A stretch of DNA of 64,000 nucleotides from positions 62,001 through 126,000 of the forward strand of contig DATCMB010000016.1 in the NCBI GenBank assembly GCA_036563615.1. Direction: 5' to 3'. A program made the position numbers and the translations under genes. Shown piece after piece: positions 43,749 to 51,827 of this stretch (position 1 is its first letter; every line of letters starts with the position of its first letter). Origin of the DNA: Candidatus Binatia bacterium. Lineage in GTDB: Bacteria > Desulfobacterota > Binatia > UBA12015. The notes under the pieces are model-generated. The model saw only the letters and a program-made list of their open reading frames with translations, ran no database searches and had not been told where the DNA came from.

Positions 43749-46016
43749 ATGCCCGAGGGCTCGTCGTTGGCCTCGGCCGGTGCCACGCCGGCCGACGAGC
43801 GCAGGAGCGAGCCGGCATCGGGCGGTGCCGCGCGCCCCGCCACCGGCGTCGACCTCTGGCTCGCGCTCGGCGTGTTCGTGGTCGCGGTGCTGTTCCAGCT
43901 CCCGATCCGCGAGCGCTACCTCGCGCTGCTCGACGAGGGCTACATCCTCTCGATCGCGGACGACGTGAACCGCGGGCGCATGCTCTACGGCGACGTCACG
44001 ATCGACGCGCCCTTCCCGCTCGCGTTCCACCTGCTCGCGCTCTGGCAGCGTCTGACCGAGCCGTCGATCGCGGGCTCGCGCTGGCTCGCGACGCTGCTGT
44101 TCGCGGTCTACGCGGCGACGCTGTTCCGCGTGAGCCGCGAAGCGCTGCCGCGCGCCTGGGCGTTCGGCTTCGTCGTGCTGCTGCTCTGCTACCGCGTGTG
44201 GGCCTTCCCGCACTGGCAGATCTACAGCTACTCGATGGTCGCGGCGACGCTCGCGGTGATCGCCGCGGCGCTGGTGTGCGGCGCGGTGCGCGCGCGCTCG
44301 AACGCGCGGCTGCTGGTCGCGGGAATCGCCGCGGGCGCGGCGATCATGAGCAAGCAGGACTACGGCGGCGCGACGTCGCTGCTGCTCACGGTGGCGCTCG
44401 CCGTGCTGCCGTGGCTCGATCGCGAGCGTCCGACGACGGTCGCGTCCGCGCTCACGCCGCCGTTTCTCTTCATGCTCGGCGGCGCGCTCGTCGTGCTGCC
44501 CTACCTCGGCTGGTTCGCCGCGCACGGCGCGCTCGACGAGATGATCCAGCAGACGATCGTCTTCCCGTTCTCCGTGATGAGCTCGTTCGAGTACCCGCGC
44601 CTGCCCGACCCGTGGCCGCTCTTCGGGCGCGACCCCGAGCTGCGCGCCGGCATCGGCAACTACTTCCCGTCGATCCTCGCGACGCTGTGGTGGAACGACT
44701 GTCCCGGCTGCTGGATGGAGCGGCTCGGCGCCGGCGGCAGCCTGTACCAGCGCACCGCGTTCTGGGACGTCACGCTGAAGCTCGTGTTCTGGGCGCCGAT
44801 CGCGTTCTGCGCGATCGCGGCCGTCGCCTGGCTCGGCCTGGCGGCGCACGAGCTGCGTCGCGACGGCGCGGTGTCCGCCGCGAGCCGCGGACGCATCCTG
44901 GTGCTCGCGCTGGCCGTCGGCTTCCTGCTCGCCTTCAACCCGCCGCGCGACTGGGTGCACCTGATGATGGTGTACCCGCCGGCGCTCCTCGTCGGCGTCG
45001 TGCTCGCCTACCAGCTCGCGTGCGCGCTGCCGCGCGTCGTCGCGGGCGCGCTGCGCGTCGTGCTGGTCGGCGCGACGGCGGCGCTGCTGCTCGTGACGCT
45101 CGCGCTGATGGACGATCTGCGCCGGCGCCTCGACCATTGGCTCGAGCACCCGCGCGCGCGCGTCTACGCCGACCGCCTGAACGGACCGCTGATCGAGGAC
45201 GTGCTCGCGTGGATCGAGGCCAACGTTCCCGCGGGCGCGCGCCTGCCGGTCTACCCGATCCAGCCGGCGTTCAACTTCCTCTCGAATCGCGAGACGGTCG
45301 CCGGCTACTACGTCATCTGGCCGATGCAGGCGGGCCAGCGTGACCGGCGCATCCTCGAGGAGATCGAGCGCCACGGCGTGCAGCACGTGCTGTTCAGCGT
45401 CTCGCAGTGGGCCCACCTGCGCCCGTTCCAGGAGAACGCGCCCGAGCTGTTCGCGGCGCTGGTCGAGGGCTGGGAGATCGCCGAGGTGTTCTCGCGCGTG
45501 CCGAACGGGCCGATCATGGTCGCGCTGCGTCGGCGCACGCCCGAGCCCGACGTGACGCCGCTACGCGACGCGATGCAGGTCGCGGGCGGCGCCTGGACGC
45601 GCTGGCCGTTCGACGAGGTGCTGACCCAGCCGGTCGGCACGGCGCAGCATCCGTCGACGGCGCGCGTGACCGGCGTCGTGCCGACGGATCGCCCGGTGCT
45701 CGAGACCGCGGTCGGCGTCAATCCCGATCGCTGGCTCGGTGCGCCGAGCGGGCCGATCGTCTTCCGCGTCGCGCTGCTGCGTCCCGACGGGCGGGAAGAC
45801 GTGCTCGCCGAGCGCACGCTCGACCCGCGCGCCGTGGTCGCCGACCGGCGCTGGGAGCCGGTGCGCGTCGACCTCGCGCCGTATCGCGGCCGCGAGGTGA
45901 CGCTCGTGCTGTCGGTCGAGGGCGCGGGTGTGGCGGACGCGGAGCGCAGCGATTTCGCCGGCTGGCGCGCGCCGCGCTTCGTCGCCGCGCCACCGGAGCC
46001 CGCCGCGTCGTCGTAG
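43749..46016 (+). CDS. GT-C-like polytopic membrane protein with C-terminal beta domain (divergent paralogue 2)
   Basis: 755 residues from ATG 43749. Matches the neighbour at 41248: first loop LLDEGYILSIADDVNRGRML, then YRVWAFPHWQIYSYS, IMSKQDYGG, WFAAHGALDEMIQQTI, FNPPRDWVHLMM and NFLSNRETVAGYYVIW. The C-terminal beta domain (TDRPVLETAVGVNPDRW, WEPVRVDLAPYRGREVTLVL) is also shared. A cysteine-bearing periplasmic loop (NDCPGCWME) is unique to this copy. It is divergent from its paralogue across 263 bp of GC-rich DNA and is followed by a desaturase gene after 176 bp. Confidence 0.75.
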   Translation: MPEGSSLASAGATPADERRSEPASGGAARPATGVDLWLALGVFVVAVLFQLPIRERYLALLDEGYILSIADDVNRGRMLYGDVTIDAPFPLAFHLLALWQRLTEPSIAGSRWLATLLFAVYAATLFRVSREALPRAWAFGFVVLLLCYRVWAFPHWQIYSYSMVAATLAVIAAALVCGAVRARSNARLLVAGIAAGAAIMSKQDYGGATSLLLTVALAVLPWLDRERPTTVASALTPPFLFMLGGALVVLPYLGWFAAHGALDEMIQQTIVFPFSVMSSFEYPRLPDPWPLFGRDPELRAGIGNYFPSILATLWWNDCPGCWMERLGAGGSLYQRTAFWDVTLKLVFWAPIAFCAIAAVAWLGLAAHELRRDGAVSAASRGRILVLALAVGFLLAFNPPRDWVHLMMVYPPALLVGVVLAYQLACALPRVVAGALRVVLVGATAALLLVTLALMDDLRRRLDHWLEHPRARVYADRLNGPLIEDVLAWIEANVPAGARLPVYPIQPAFNFLSNRETVAGYYVIWPMQAGQRDRRILEEIERHGVQHVLFSVSQWAHLRPFQENAPELFAALVEGWEIAEVFSRVPNGPIMVALRRRTPEPDVTPLRDAMQVAGGAWTRWPFDEVLTQPVGTAQHPSTARVTGVVPTDRPVLETAVGVNPDRWLGAPSGPIVFRVALLRPDGREDVLAERTLDPRAVVADRRWEPVRVDLAPYRGREVTLVLSVEGAGVADAERSDFAGWRAPRFVAAPPEPAASS

Positions 46017-46192
46017 GCGACGACGCGCTCGCGGCGGACGCGTCGCGCGGTGCGCGCGCGTCGCGCGGCGCTCGCCTTCGCGACCTTCCCGCGCGCGCGA
46101 CCTCCCTCCTTGCCGGGCGAAAGCGCGCGGTGGTAGCCTCGCTCGTGGCAGGCGCGCATCGCTTCGCCTGTTCTCCCCGGGAATCGACCTCG

Positions 46193-47209
46193 ATGGATGC
46201 CTCGAGCACGGCAGCCGTGGCCGGACCGGCAAGCACGCACGGACCGAGCTTGCCCGGCAGCCCGTCGCTGCGCGGTGTGCGCTCGTCCGACGGGATCGAG
46301 TGGCGCGACTTCCGCCGCACGCTGGCGCCGCGCTGGGCCGTCGTCTGGCTCGACATCACCGGCCGCTACCTGCTGCTCGCCCTCGGCTACGTCGTCGCGT
46401 GCGCGATCGCCGCGTCGTTCGGCAACGGCGTCGGGCTCGCGCTCGCGCCGCTCACCGGCGCCTGGATGGGCTTCTGGTTCGCGTCGCTCGTGCTGTTCAT
46501 GCACGAGGCCGCGCACTTCAACCTGCACCCCGACAAGGCGACCAACGACCGGCTCGCGAACGCGCTCGTCTGCATCCTGATCGGCAACGACGTCAAGCAC
46601 TACCGGGCGCACCACTGGGAGCACCACCTGCACCTCGGCGATCTGCAGGACACCGAGATCTCGTACCACTGGGCGCCGACGCCGCGGTACTTCCTCGAAA
46701 CGCTGCTCGGCGTGCACGCCTGGCGCGTGTTCAAGGCGCACCGGCGCGCCCGCCCGAACGACGAGCGCGACGCCGCGAAGGGCCGCAAGCGCAACCTGAT
46801 CGCGCTCGCGCGCGGTTTCGCGCTGCACGCGGTGATCGTCGGCGCGACGCTGCTCGCCGGCTGGTGGAGCGCCGCGGTTGCGTGGGTGCTCGCGGTCGCC
46901 GTGGTCTTCCCGTTCCTGTCGGCGCTGCGCCAGCAGCTCGAGCACCGCGCGCTCGATGCCTCGTCGAGCATCGACTACAGCGTCGTGCCGCACGGCCCGG
47001 TGAACCGCATGTTCGAGCGCACGCTGTTCGCGCGCGCCTTCGGCGCAGCCGGGTTCGTCTCGCACCTGCTGCACCACTGGGATCCGACGGTGTCGTACAC
47101 GCGCTTCGCGGACTTCGAGCGCTTCCTGATGCGCACCGAGCTCGCGCCGCGCGTCGACGAGGCGCGCGCGAGCTACCTCGCGGTCTGGCGCCAGCTCGCC
47201 CGCGGCTGA
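46193..47209 (+). CDS. membrane fatty acid desaturase-fold enzyme
   Basis: 338 residues from ATG 46193. Di-iron histidine boxes: HEAAH (104-108), HHWEHH (140-145) and HLLHH near residue 290. Hydrophobic pairs at about 57-75, 86-104 and 195-225 make the membrane scaffold. The sequence between boxes differs clearly from the desaturase at 23143, so they belong to different branches. It could act on acyl chains or on carotenoid-like lipids. It lies next to a zinc-ribbon methyltransferase (convergent, 43 bp), the same pairing as at 22-24 kb. Confidence 0.85.
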   Translation: MDASSTAAVAGPASTHGPSLPGSPSLRGVRSSDGIEWRDFRRTLAPRWAVVWLDITGRYLLLALGYVVACAIAASFGNGVGLALAPLTGAWMGFWFASLVLFMHEAAHFNLHPDKATNDRLANALVCILIGNDVKHYRAHHWEHHLHLGDLQDTEISYHWAPTPRYFLETLLGVHAWRVFKAHRRARPNDERDAAKGRKRNLIALARGFALHAVIVGATLLAGWWSAAVAWVLAVAVVFPFLSALRQQLEHRALDASSSIDYSVVPHGPVNRMFERTLFARAFGAAGFVSHLLHHWDPTVSYTRFADFERFLMRTELAPRVDEARASYLAVWRQLARG

Positions 47210-47252
47210 AGCGCGTCCGCCGCGACGCCGCGGCGAGCGAGCGCTCTCGCCG

Positions 47253-48191
47253 TCAGCGCGCGCGGCGCGCGACGAGCTGCTGGTTCGACGTCCACCAAAC
47301 CCGCTGGTGCAGGATCTCGAAGACCGTCACCGGCGCGAGCAGCAGCGGGTTGAAGGGGCTCAGCGCGCGCTCGGCGAAGCGCACGTGGCCGCGGTCCTTG
47401 AGCCAGTTCTGCACCGAGATGATCCAGAACTGCGGGCAGACGAGCGGCTGGTGCGCGACCCGCTCGAGCCCCGCGAGCTCGACCAGACGCACGAGCGCGC
47501 GCGTGTCGAACAGGTGGAAGTGGCGCGGCAGGTGGTAGCCGCCCCAGTAGCGGCGGCGGAACAGGCGCGCGTCGAGCGAGTCGATGTTCGGCGTCTCGAT
47601 GAACAGATGGCCGCCCGGCTTGAGCGCGCGACCGATGCGCTCGAGCACGACGCGCGGCTCGCGCACGTGCTCGATGAGCTGGTTCATGATCACCAGATCG
47701 AACGCGTCCGCCGGCAGCTCGACGTCCTCGATCGACCCCTGGTAGACGCGGAAGCCGTCGCGGCGCGCGGCTTCGACTGCGCGCTCGGAGAACTCGACGC
47801 CCTCGAGCTCGAGCGGGATGCCGGCCGCGCCGCGGATCTGGCGCAGGACGTGACCGTCGCCGCAGCCGACGTCGAGCACGCGCGCGCCGGGCTTCAGGTA
47901 CGGCGTGTACGCCTTCACCTTGGCGCGGTCGGCGAACGCCTTGAAGCGCAGCGTGATCGGCCCGAGCTTCCGCTCGAAGTCGTAGGCGTAGTAGTTCGAC
48001 GGGTAGACGATCCCGAGCGACTCGGGTGCGGGCCGCGGATCGAGGAACACGCCGCCGCAGCCGCAGCGCCGGAACGTGAACTCGTCGCGCGTCGTCGCGT
48101 ACTCGAAGTCCCAGCCGCGCGCGAGCGGCGTTCCGCTGGCTGCGCCACACAGCGCGCAAGCCCCGGGCTCGGTTCGGATCGGCTCGTCCAT
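47253..48191 (-). CDS. class I SAM methyltransferase with N-terminal zinc ribbon
   Basis: 312 residues from ATG 48191. Cys12 and Cys15 make the first pair; the second is Cys43 and Cys45 (CGC), closer than the usual CxxC. FLDPRPAPESLGIVYPSNYY follows. Motif I is VLDVGCGDG (105-113), then LEGVEFSERAVEAA and post-motif MNQLIEHVREPRVVL. GGYHLPRHFHLFDTRALV and the tail SVQNWLKDRGHVRF match the methyltransferase at 22214 (SIQNWLQR), indicating the same subfamily. It is divergent from a GT-C-like gene 146 bp away. Probably methylates a surface sugar. Confidence 0.85.
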   Translation of the reverse strand: MDEPIRTEPGACALCGAASGTPLARGWDFEYATTRDEFTFRRCGCGGVFLDPRPAPESLGIVYPSNYYAYDFERKLGPITLRFKAFADRAKVKAYTPYLKPGARVLDVGCGDGHVLRQIRGAAGIPLELEGVEFSERAVEAARRDGFRVYQGSIEDVELPADAFDLVIMNQLIEHVREPRVVLERIGRALKPGGHLFIETPNIDSLDARLFRRRYWGGYHLPRHFHLFDTRALVRLVELAGLERVAHQPLVCPQFWIISVQNWLKDRGHVRFAERALSPFNPLLLAPVTVFEILHQRVWWTSNQQLVARRAR

Positions 48192-48337
48192 CGGGTCGGG
48201 CGTCGGCGCGCGCCTCGTGCACGCCGCGCGCCGAGCGTGCGACAATCAGTAGCAACGCGCCCCCGTGCGGTCGACCGTTGGAGCGCAGCGACCAAAATCG
48301 CTAGACGCGACGCAATGGAAGGCTCCGCCGCACCGCG

Positions 48338-50548
48338 ATGCGCCGCGTAGACCGGACGCTTCTCCTCGCCTCCGCCGCGTACGCGGTCGCCGTCACGCTT
48401 CTCTCCTGGCCGCTCGTCACCACCGCGTCCACCTCGGTGGTCGACCCCGTGCGGCTCGGCCAGCGCGGCGCGCCGTGGGTGCGCGCCGACCTCGACCTGC
48501 TGATCTGGATCCTCGCCTGGACGTCGCACGCGATCGTCACGCGGCCGCTCTCGCTCTTTCAGGCGAACATCTTCTACCCCGCGCCCGACACGCTCGCGGC
48601 CTCGGAGCACCTGATCGGTCTCACGCCGATCGCGACGCCGCTCTTCCTGCTCACCGACAACGCGGTGCTGACCTACAACGTCACCCTGCTGGTCGTGATC
48701 TGGCTGGCGGCGACGTGCACCTTCGCGCTCGCGCGCGCCTGGAGCGGCAGCGCCGCGGCCGCGTTCGTCGCCGGCGCGGCGTTCGCGTTCGCGCCGCACG
48801 TGGTCGGCGCGTGGCTGCGGCTCCACGAGAGCGCCGTCGCGCTGTTTCCGCTCGTGATGCTGCTCGCGTGGCGCGCGGCGCGCGCGCCGCGCCGCGCGAC
48901 GCTCGCGGCGCTCTTCGTCGTCACGCTGCTGCAGGTCCTCGCCGGGATGTACGTCGCGTACGAGCTTCTGGCGCTCGTCGCCGCGTTCGCTCCGGCGCTC
49001 GTCGTCGAAGCGCGCCGCTCGGGACGCAGCCCGCTTCCCGTCCTCGCGACGCTCGGCCTCGCGTTCCTGGCGATCGTGCCGGTCGGCATCCCGTACCTGC
49101 GCTTGCGCGCGGTCGGGACCTTGCCGCCGTTCGAGGAGGCGCTCGGGCTCGTGGCGCAGAACTCGATCGGGCTGCGCTACGCGCTGCAGTTCGTCGGCGA
49201 GGACCTGACCTGGCCGGTGGTCGCGCTCGCGCTCGTCGGGCTCGTGTGGCCGTCGCGGACGCAGCTCGTCGAGCGGCTCGGGCTGCTTCTCGTCGCGCTC
49301 GTCGGCGTCGTGCTGAGCGCCGGGCTCGCCGTCCCGCTCGTGCCCGGCACGTCGCTGCCGAGCCCGTACGAGATCCTGATGCGCGTCGTGCCGGGCTTCG
49401 CGAGCTTGCGGGCGCCGTCGCGCTTCCTCGTGCTGCCGTTGCTCGCGGTGTCGGTCCTCGCCGCGCTCGGCCTGGCGAGGATCGTCGCGCTCGCGGGCGC
49501 GCAGGTCTGGGGGCGTCGCGCGCTGCACGCGCTCTTCCTCGCGGGCGGCGTCGCGCTCGTCGCCGTCCGCATGCCGGAGGAGCCGCTGCCGTTCGCGCGC
49601 ATCGAGCTCGAGGGCCCGCAGATGCGCGCGCACCGCTGGCTGCGCGACGAGGGCACGCCGGGCCCCGTCCTGCGGCTGCCGGTCTACAACGCGCTGCTCG
49701 ACATCCGGGAGCTTCGCCGCACGGGCCTCGACATGATCGGCTCGACGCTGCACTGGTACCCGCTGCTCAACGGCTACTCGGGGTATCCGCCGCCCGGCGC
49801 GCGCCTGCTCATGACGCTCGCGCAGCGCCTCCCCGACCCGCGCGCGCTCGACGAGCTCTGCCGTCTGGTCGACGTGCGCTGGATCGTGCTGCACCTGCCC
49901 CAGCTTCCGGAGCAGGAAGAAGAAGTCTGGCAGGAGCGCGCGCCGGACCTCGGCCTGACGTTCGTCGCTCGCGTTGCGAACGACGCGATCTTCCGCGTCG
50001 ACCGCGAGTGCGGCGTCGACCCGAGGCTCGCGCACCCGGCGCGCGGCGCACCGACCGAGACCTTCGGCGGCGTGCCGCTCGCGCCGCTCGATCCCCGCGA
50101 CCGGCGCGGCACGCTCATCCTCGACGACGCGCCGGAAGAGCTCTTGGCGAACAGCCACCACTGGTTCTGGCTCGACGTGACCAACGAGGGCACCGCGACG
50201 TGGCCCGGGCTCTCCCCGGCGGAGAACGACACGGTCGCGTTGCAGGCGCGCTGGCGCGAAGCGTCGAGCGGACGGCTCTTGCGGGTCGAGGAGCCGGTGC
50301 CGCTCGCGCGCGACCTCTCACCCGGCGAGACGATGCGCGCGCAGGTCGACGCCCTCGCGCCGGTTCCGGGCGAGTACGTGCTCGAGCTCGGGCTCGTGCA
50401 GCGCGGGCGGGGCTGGTTCGCGGACGAGGGCGGCAGCGGGATCTTGCGCTTGCCGGTGCGCGTCCGGCCCGTGCCGCAGCCCGCGAAGGCGCGCCACGCC
50501 GACCACGACGGCGAGCGCGACGACGAAGACGACGCTTCCGCGCGTTGA
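48338..50548 (+). CDS. GT-C-like polytopic membrane protein with C-terminal Ig-like domain (HW-GY-GY family, copy C)
   Basis: 736 residues. About eleven helices, first loop RADLDLLIWILAWTSHAI, then ANIFYPAPDTLAASEHLIG. The periplasmic hallmark is TLHWYPLLNGYSGYPPP and RLPDPRALDELCRLVDV. From about residue 610 there is an Ig-like tail (LDVTNEGTATWPG, VPLARDLSPGETM, VPGEYVLELGLVQ) equivalent to that of the protein at 26386. Together with the proteins at 20275 and 26386 it defines a family present three times in the window. A membrane-anchored SGNH gene follows 31 bp downstream, so they are probably co-transcribed. Confidence 0.75.
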   Translation: MRRVDRTLLLASAAYAVAVTLLSWPLVTTASTSVVDPVRLGQRGAPWVRADLDLLIWILAWTSHAIVTRPLSLFQANIFYPAPDTLAASEHLIGLTPIATPLFLLTDNAVLTYNVTLLVVIWLAATCTFALARAWSGSAAAAFVAGAAFAFAPHVVGAWLRLHESAVALFPLVMLLAWRAARAPRRATLAALFVVTLLQVLAGMYVAYELLALVAAFAPALVVEARRSGRSPLPVLATLGLAFLAIVPVGIPYLRLRAVGTLPPFEEALGLVAQNSIGLRYALQFVGEDLTWPVVALALVGLVWPSRTQLVERLGLLLVALVGVVLSAGLAVPLVPGTSLPSPYEILMRVVPGFASLRAPSRFLVLPLLAVSVLAALGLARIVALAGAQVWGRRALHALFLAGGVALVAVRMPEEPLPFARIELEGPQMRAHRWLRDEGTPGPVLRLPVYNALLDIRELRRTGLDMIGSTLHWYPLLNGYSGYPPPGARLLMTLAQRLPDPRALDELCRLVDVRWIVLHLPQLPEQEEEVWQERAPDLGLTFVARVANDAIFRVDRECGVDPRLAHPARGAPTETFGGVPLAPLDPRDRRGTLILDDAPEELLANSHHWFWLDVTNEGTATWPGLSPAENDTVALQARWREASSGRLLRVEEPVPLARDLSPGETMRAQVDALAPVPGEYVLELGLVQRGRGWFADEGGSGILRLPVRVRPVPQPAKARHADHDGERDDEDDASAR

Positions 50549-50579
50549 TCGCCCGAGACCCCTTGGCTAGCGTCGCCGC

Positions 50580-51698
50580 GTGAGCCGCTCCCGCCGCCTC
50601 GTGCGTGGCCTGGTCCGCGGCGCGCTCGTGGTCGCGGTGATCTGGATCACCGGTGAGGTGGTCGCGCGGTCGCTGAACCTGGTCGACCGCCTGAACGGCT
50701 TTCCGCGCAGGCTCTACGTCGCCACGGACGAGCCCGACCTCGGCTACGAGCTGCGCCCCGGCGTCGACACGATCGCGCGCGGCGTGCGCGTCACGGTCAA
50801 CGAGCTCGGCATGCGCGGCCCGTCGGTGTCCGGCGAGCGCGCGCCCGGGACGCGGCGCGTGCTCGTCCTCGGCGACTCGGTGGCGTTCGGCTTCCGCCTC
50901 GAGTGGGACGACACCTTCGGCGCGCGCCTCGAGCACGAGCTCGAGGCGCGCTCCGGCGCGCCGTACGAGGTGCTGAACGGCGGCGTCGAGGGCTACAACA
51001 CGCAGAACCAGCTCGCCTGGCTGCGCAAGCGCATCGACGCGCTGCGGCCCGACGTCGTCGTCCTGCTCTTCAACCTGAACGACTACGACTTCGGGCCGGT
51101 GATGGGGCCGCTCGGCATCCTGACCCTCGACCAGACGCAGCGCGTGCGGCGCTTCTCGCTGGCCAACGTCTCGGAGTTCTACCTGCTCGTGCGCTGGCTC
51201 GTCGCGACGCGCGGCAGCCTGTGGGTCGGCGACGCGGTCGGGCCGACGCCGCAGCCGGGGGCGACCGCCGAGCGCTTCGACCCGTTCGACCGCTACGTGT
51301 CGGCGCTGCGCAAGCAGTACTACCGCAAGCCGAACGACGGCCGCTGGCAGGTGATGCTCGACTCCCTGCGCGCGCTGCGCGATCTCGCCCGGGAGCGCGG
51401 CATCGATCTGGTGGTGGCGATCATCCCCGACGGCGACCAGGTCGGCGTCCCGAGCCCGGACCTCGGGCCGCAGCAGCGGCTGCGCGAGGTGTGCGCCGAG
51501 CTCGAGCTCGACTGCCTGGATCTGCGGCCGGCGTTCGAGGCGACGGGCGGCGAGCTCTTCATGGACATCATGCACCCGAACGCCGCGGGCCACCGGATCA
51601 TGGCCCGCGAGGTGGCCGAGCACCTGCTGCGCAGGCCGTCCCGCGCGCCGGCGCAGCCGAAAACGCCGACGCTGGAGATCGGCGAGCCCCCGCGCTAG
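50580..51698 (+). CDS. membrane-anchored SGNH/GDSL hydrolase-fold protein
   Basis: 372 residues from a GTG start. One N-terminal helix (LVRGALVVAVIWITGEVVA) anchors a periplasmic domain with block I VLVLGDSVAFGF, block II GGVEGYNTQNQ, block III LFNLNDYDFG and block V DIMHPNAAGHRIMA, so the catalytic residues Ser, Asn, Asp and His are all visible. LGYELRPGVDTIARG near residue 60 is a segment often seen in AlgX/SGNH-like proteins. It follows the GT-C-like gene at 48338 and has a weak terminator behind it. Expected to remove or transfer acyl groups on that enzyme's product. Confidence 0.84.
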   Translation: MSRSRRLVRGLVRGALVVAVIWITGEVVARSLNLVDRLNGFPRRLYVATDEPDLGYELRPGVDTIARGVRVTVNELGMRGPSVSGERAPGTRRVLVLGDSVAFGFRLEWDDTFGARLEHELEARSGAPYEVLNGGVEGYNTQNQLAWLRKRIDALRPDVVVLLFNLNDYDFGPVMGPLGILTLDQTQRVRRFSLANVSEFYLLVRWLVATRGSLWVGDAVGPTPQPGATAERFDPFDRYVSALRKQYYRKPNDGRWQVMLDSLRALRDLARERGIDLVVAIIPDGDQVGVPSPDLGPQQRLREVCAELELDCLDLRPAFEATGGELFMDIMHPNAAGHRIMAREVAEHLLRRPSRAPAQPKTPTLEIGEPPR

Positions 51699-51707
51699 AA
51701 CCCGCCC

Positions 51708-51731
51708 ACCGCCGAGCGGCGCAGCGGTTTT
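51708..51731 (+). terminator. weak possible terminator
   Basis: ACCGC (51708-51712) and GCGGT (51724-51728) can pair over an 11-base loop that itself can fold (GCC/GGC), followed by TTTT (51728-51731). It lies just after the SGNH stop and before the radical SAM promoter region. The short stem makes this tentative. Confidence 0.3.
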
Positions 51732-51785
51732 CGATCGAGCGCGTGGCACAGGCCGTCGATTGCGGCCTTTCGCGCCAATAACGTG

Positions 51786-51816
51786 TTGACTCCGACACGC
51801 TTTTGAAAGCTAACTA
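51786..51816 (+). promoter_or_regulatory. possible sigma70-type promoter of the radical SAM gene
   Basis: TTGACT (51786-51791) and TAACTA (51811-51816) are separated by 19 bp, longer than ideal. The stretch 51780-51820 is the most AT-rich in its neighbourhood, with TTTTGAAAGCTAACTAGG. The ATG follows only 12 bases after the -10-like box, so the leader would be very short and no Shine-Dalgarno site is seen. Confidence 0.38.
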
Positions 51817-51827
51817 GGCTCATCCCC

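Noticed and set aside
46017..46192. Repeated GCGCG/CGTCGCGCG tracts between the GT-C paralogue and the desaturase
   Set aside because: Simple high-GC low complexity without a regular unit; not a true repeat or CRISPR.
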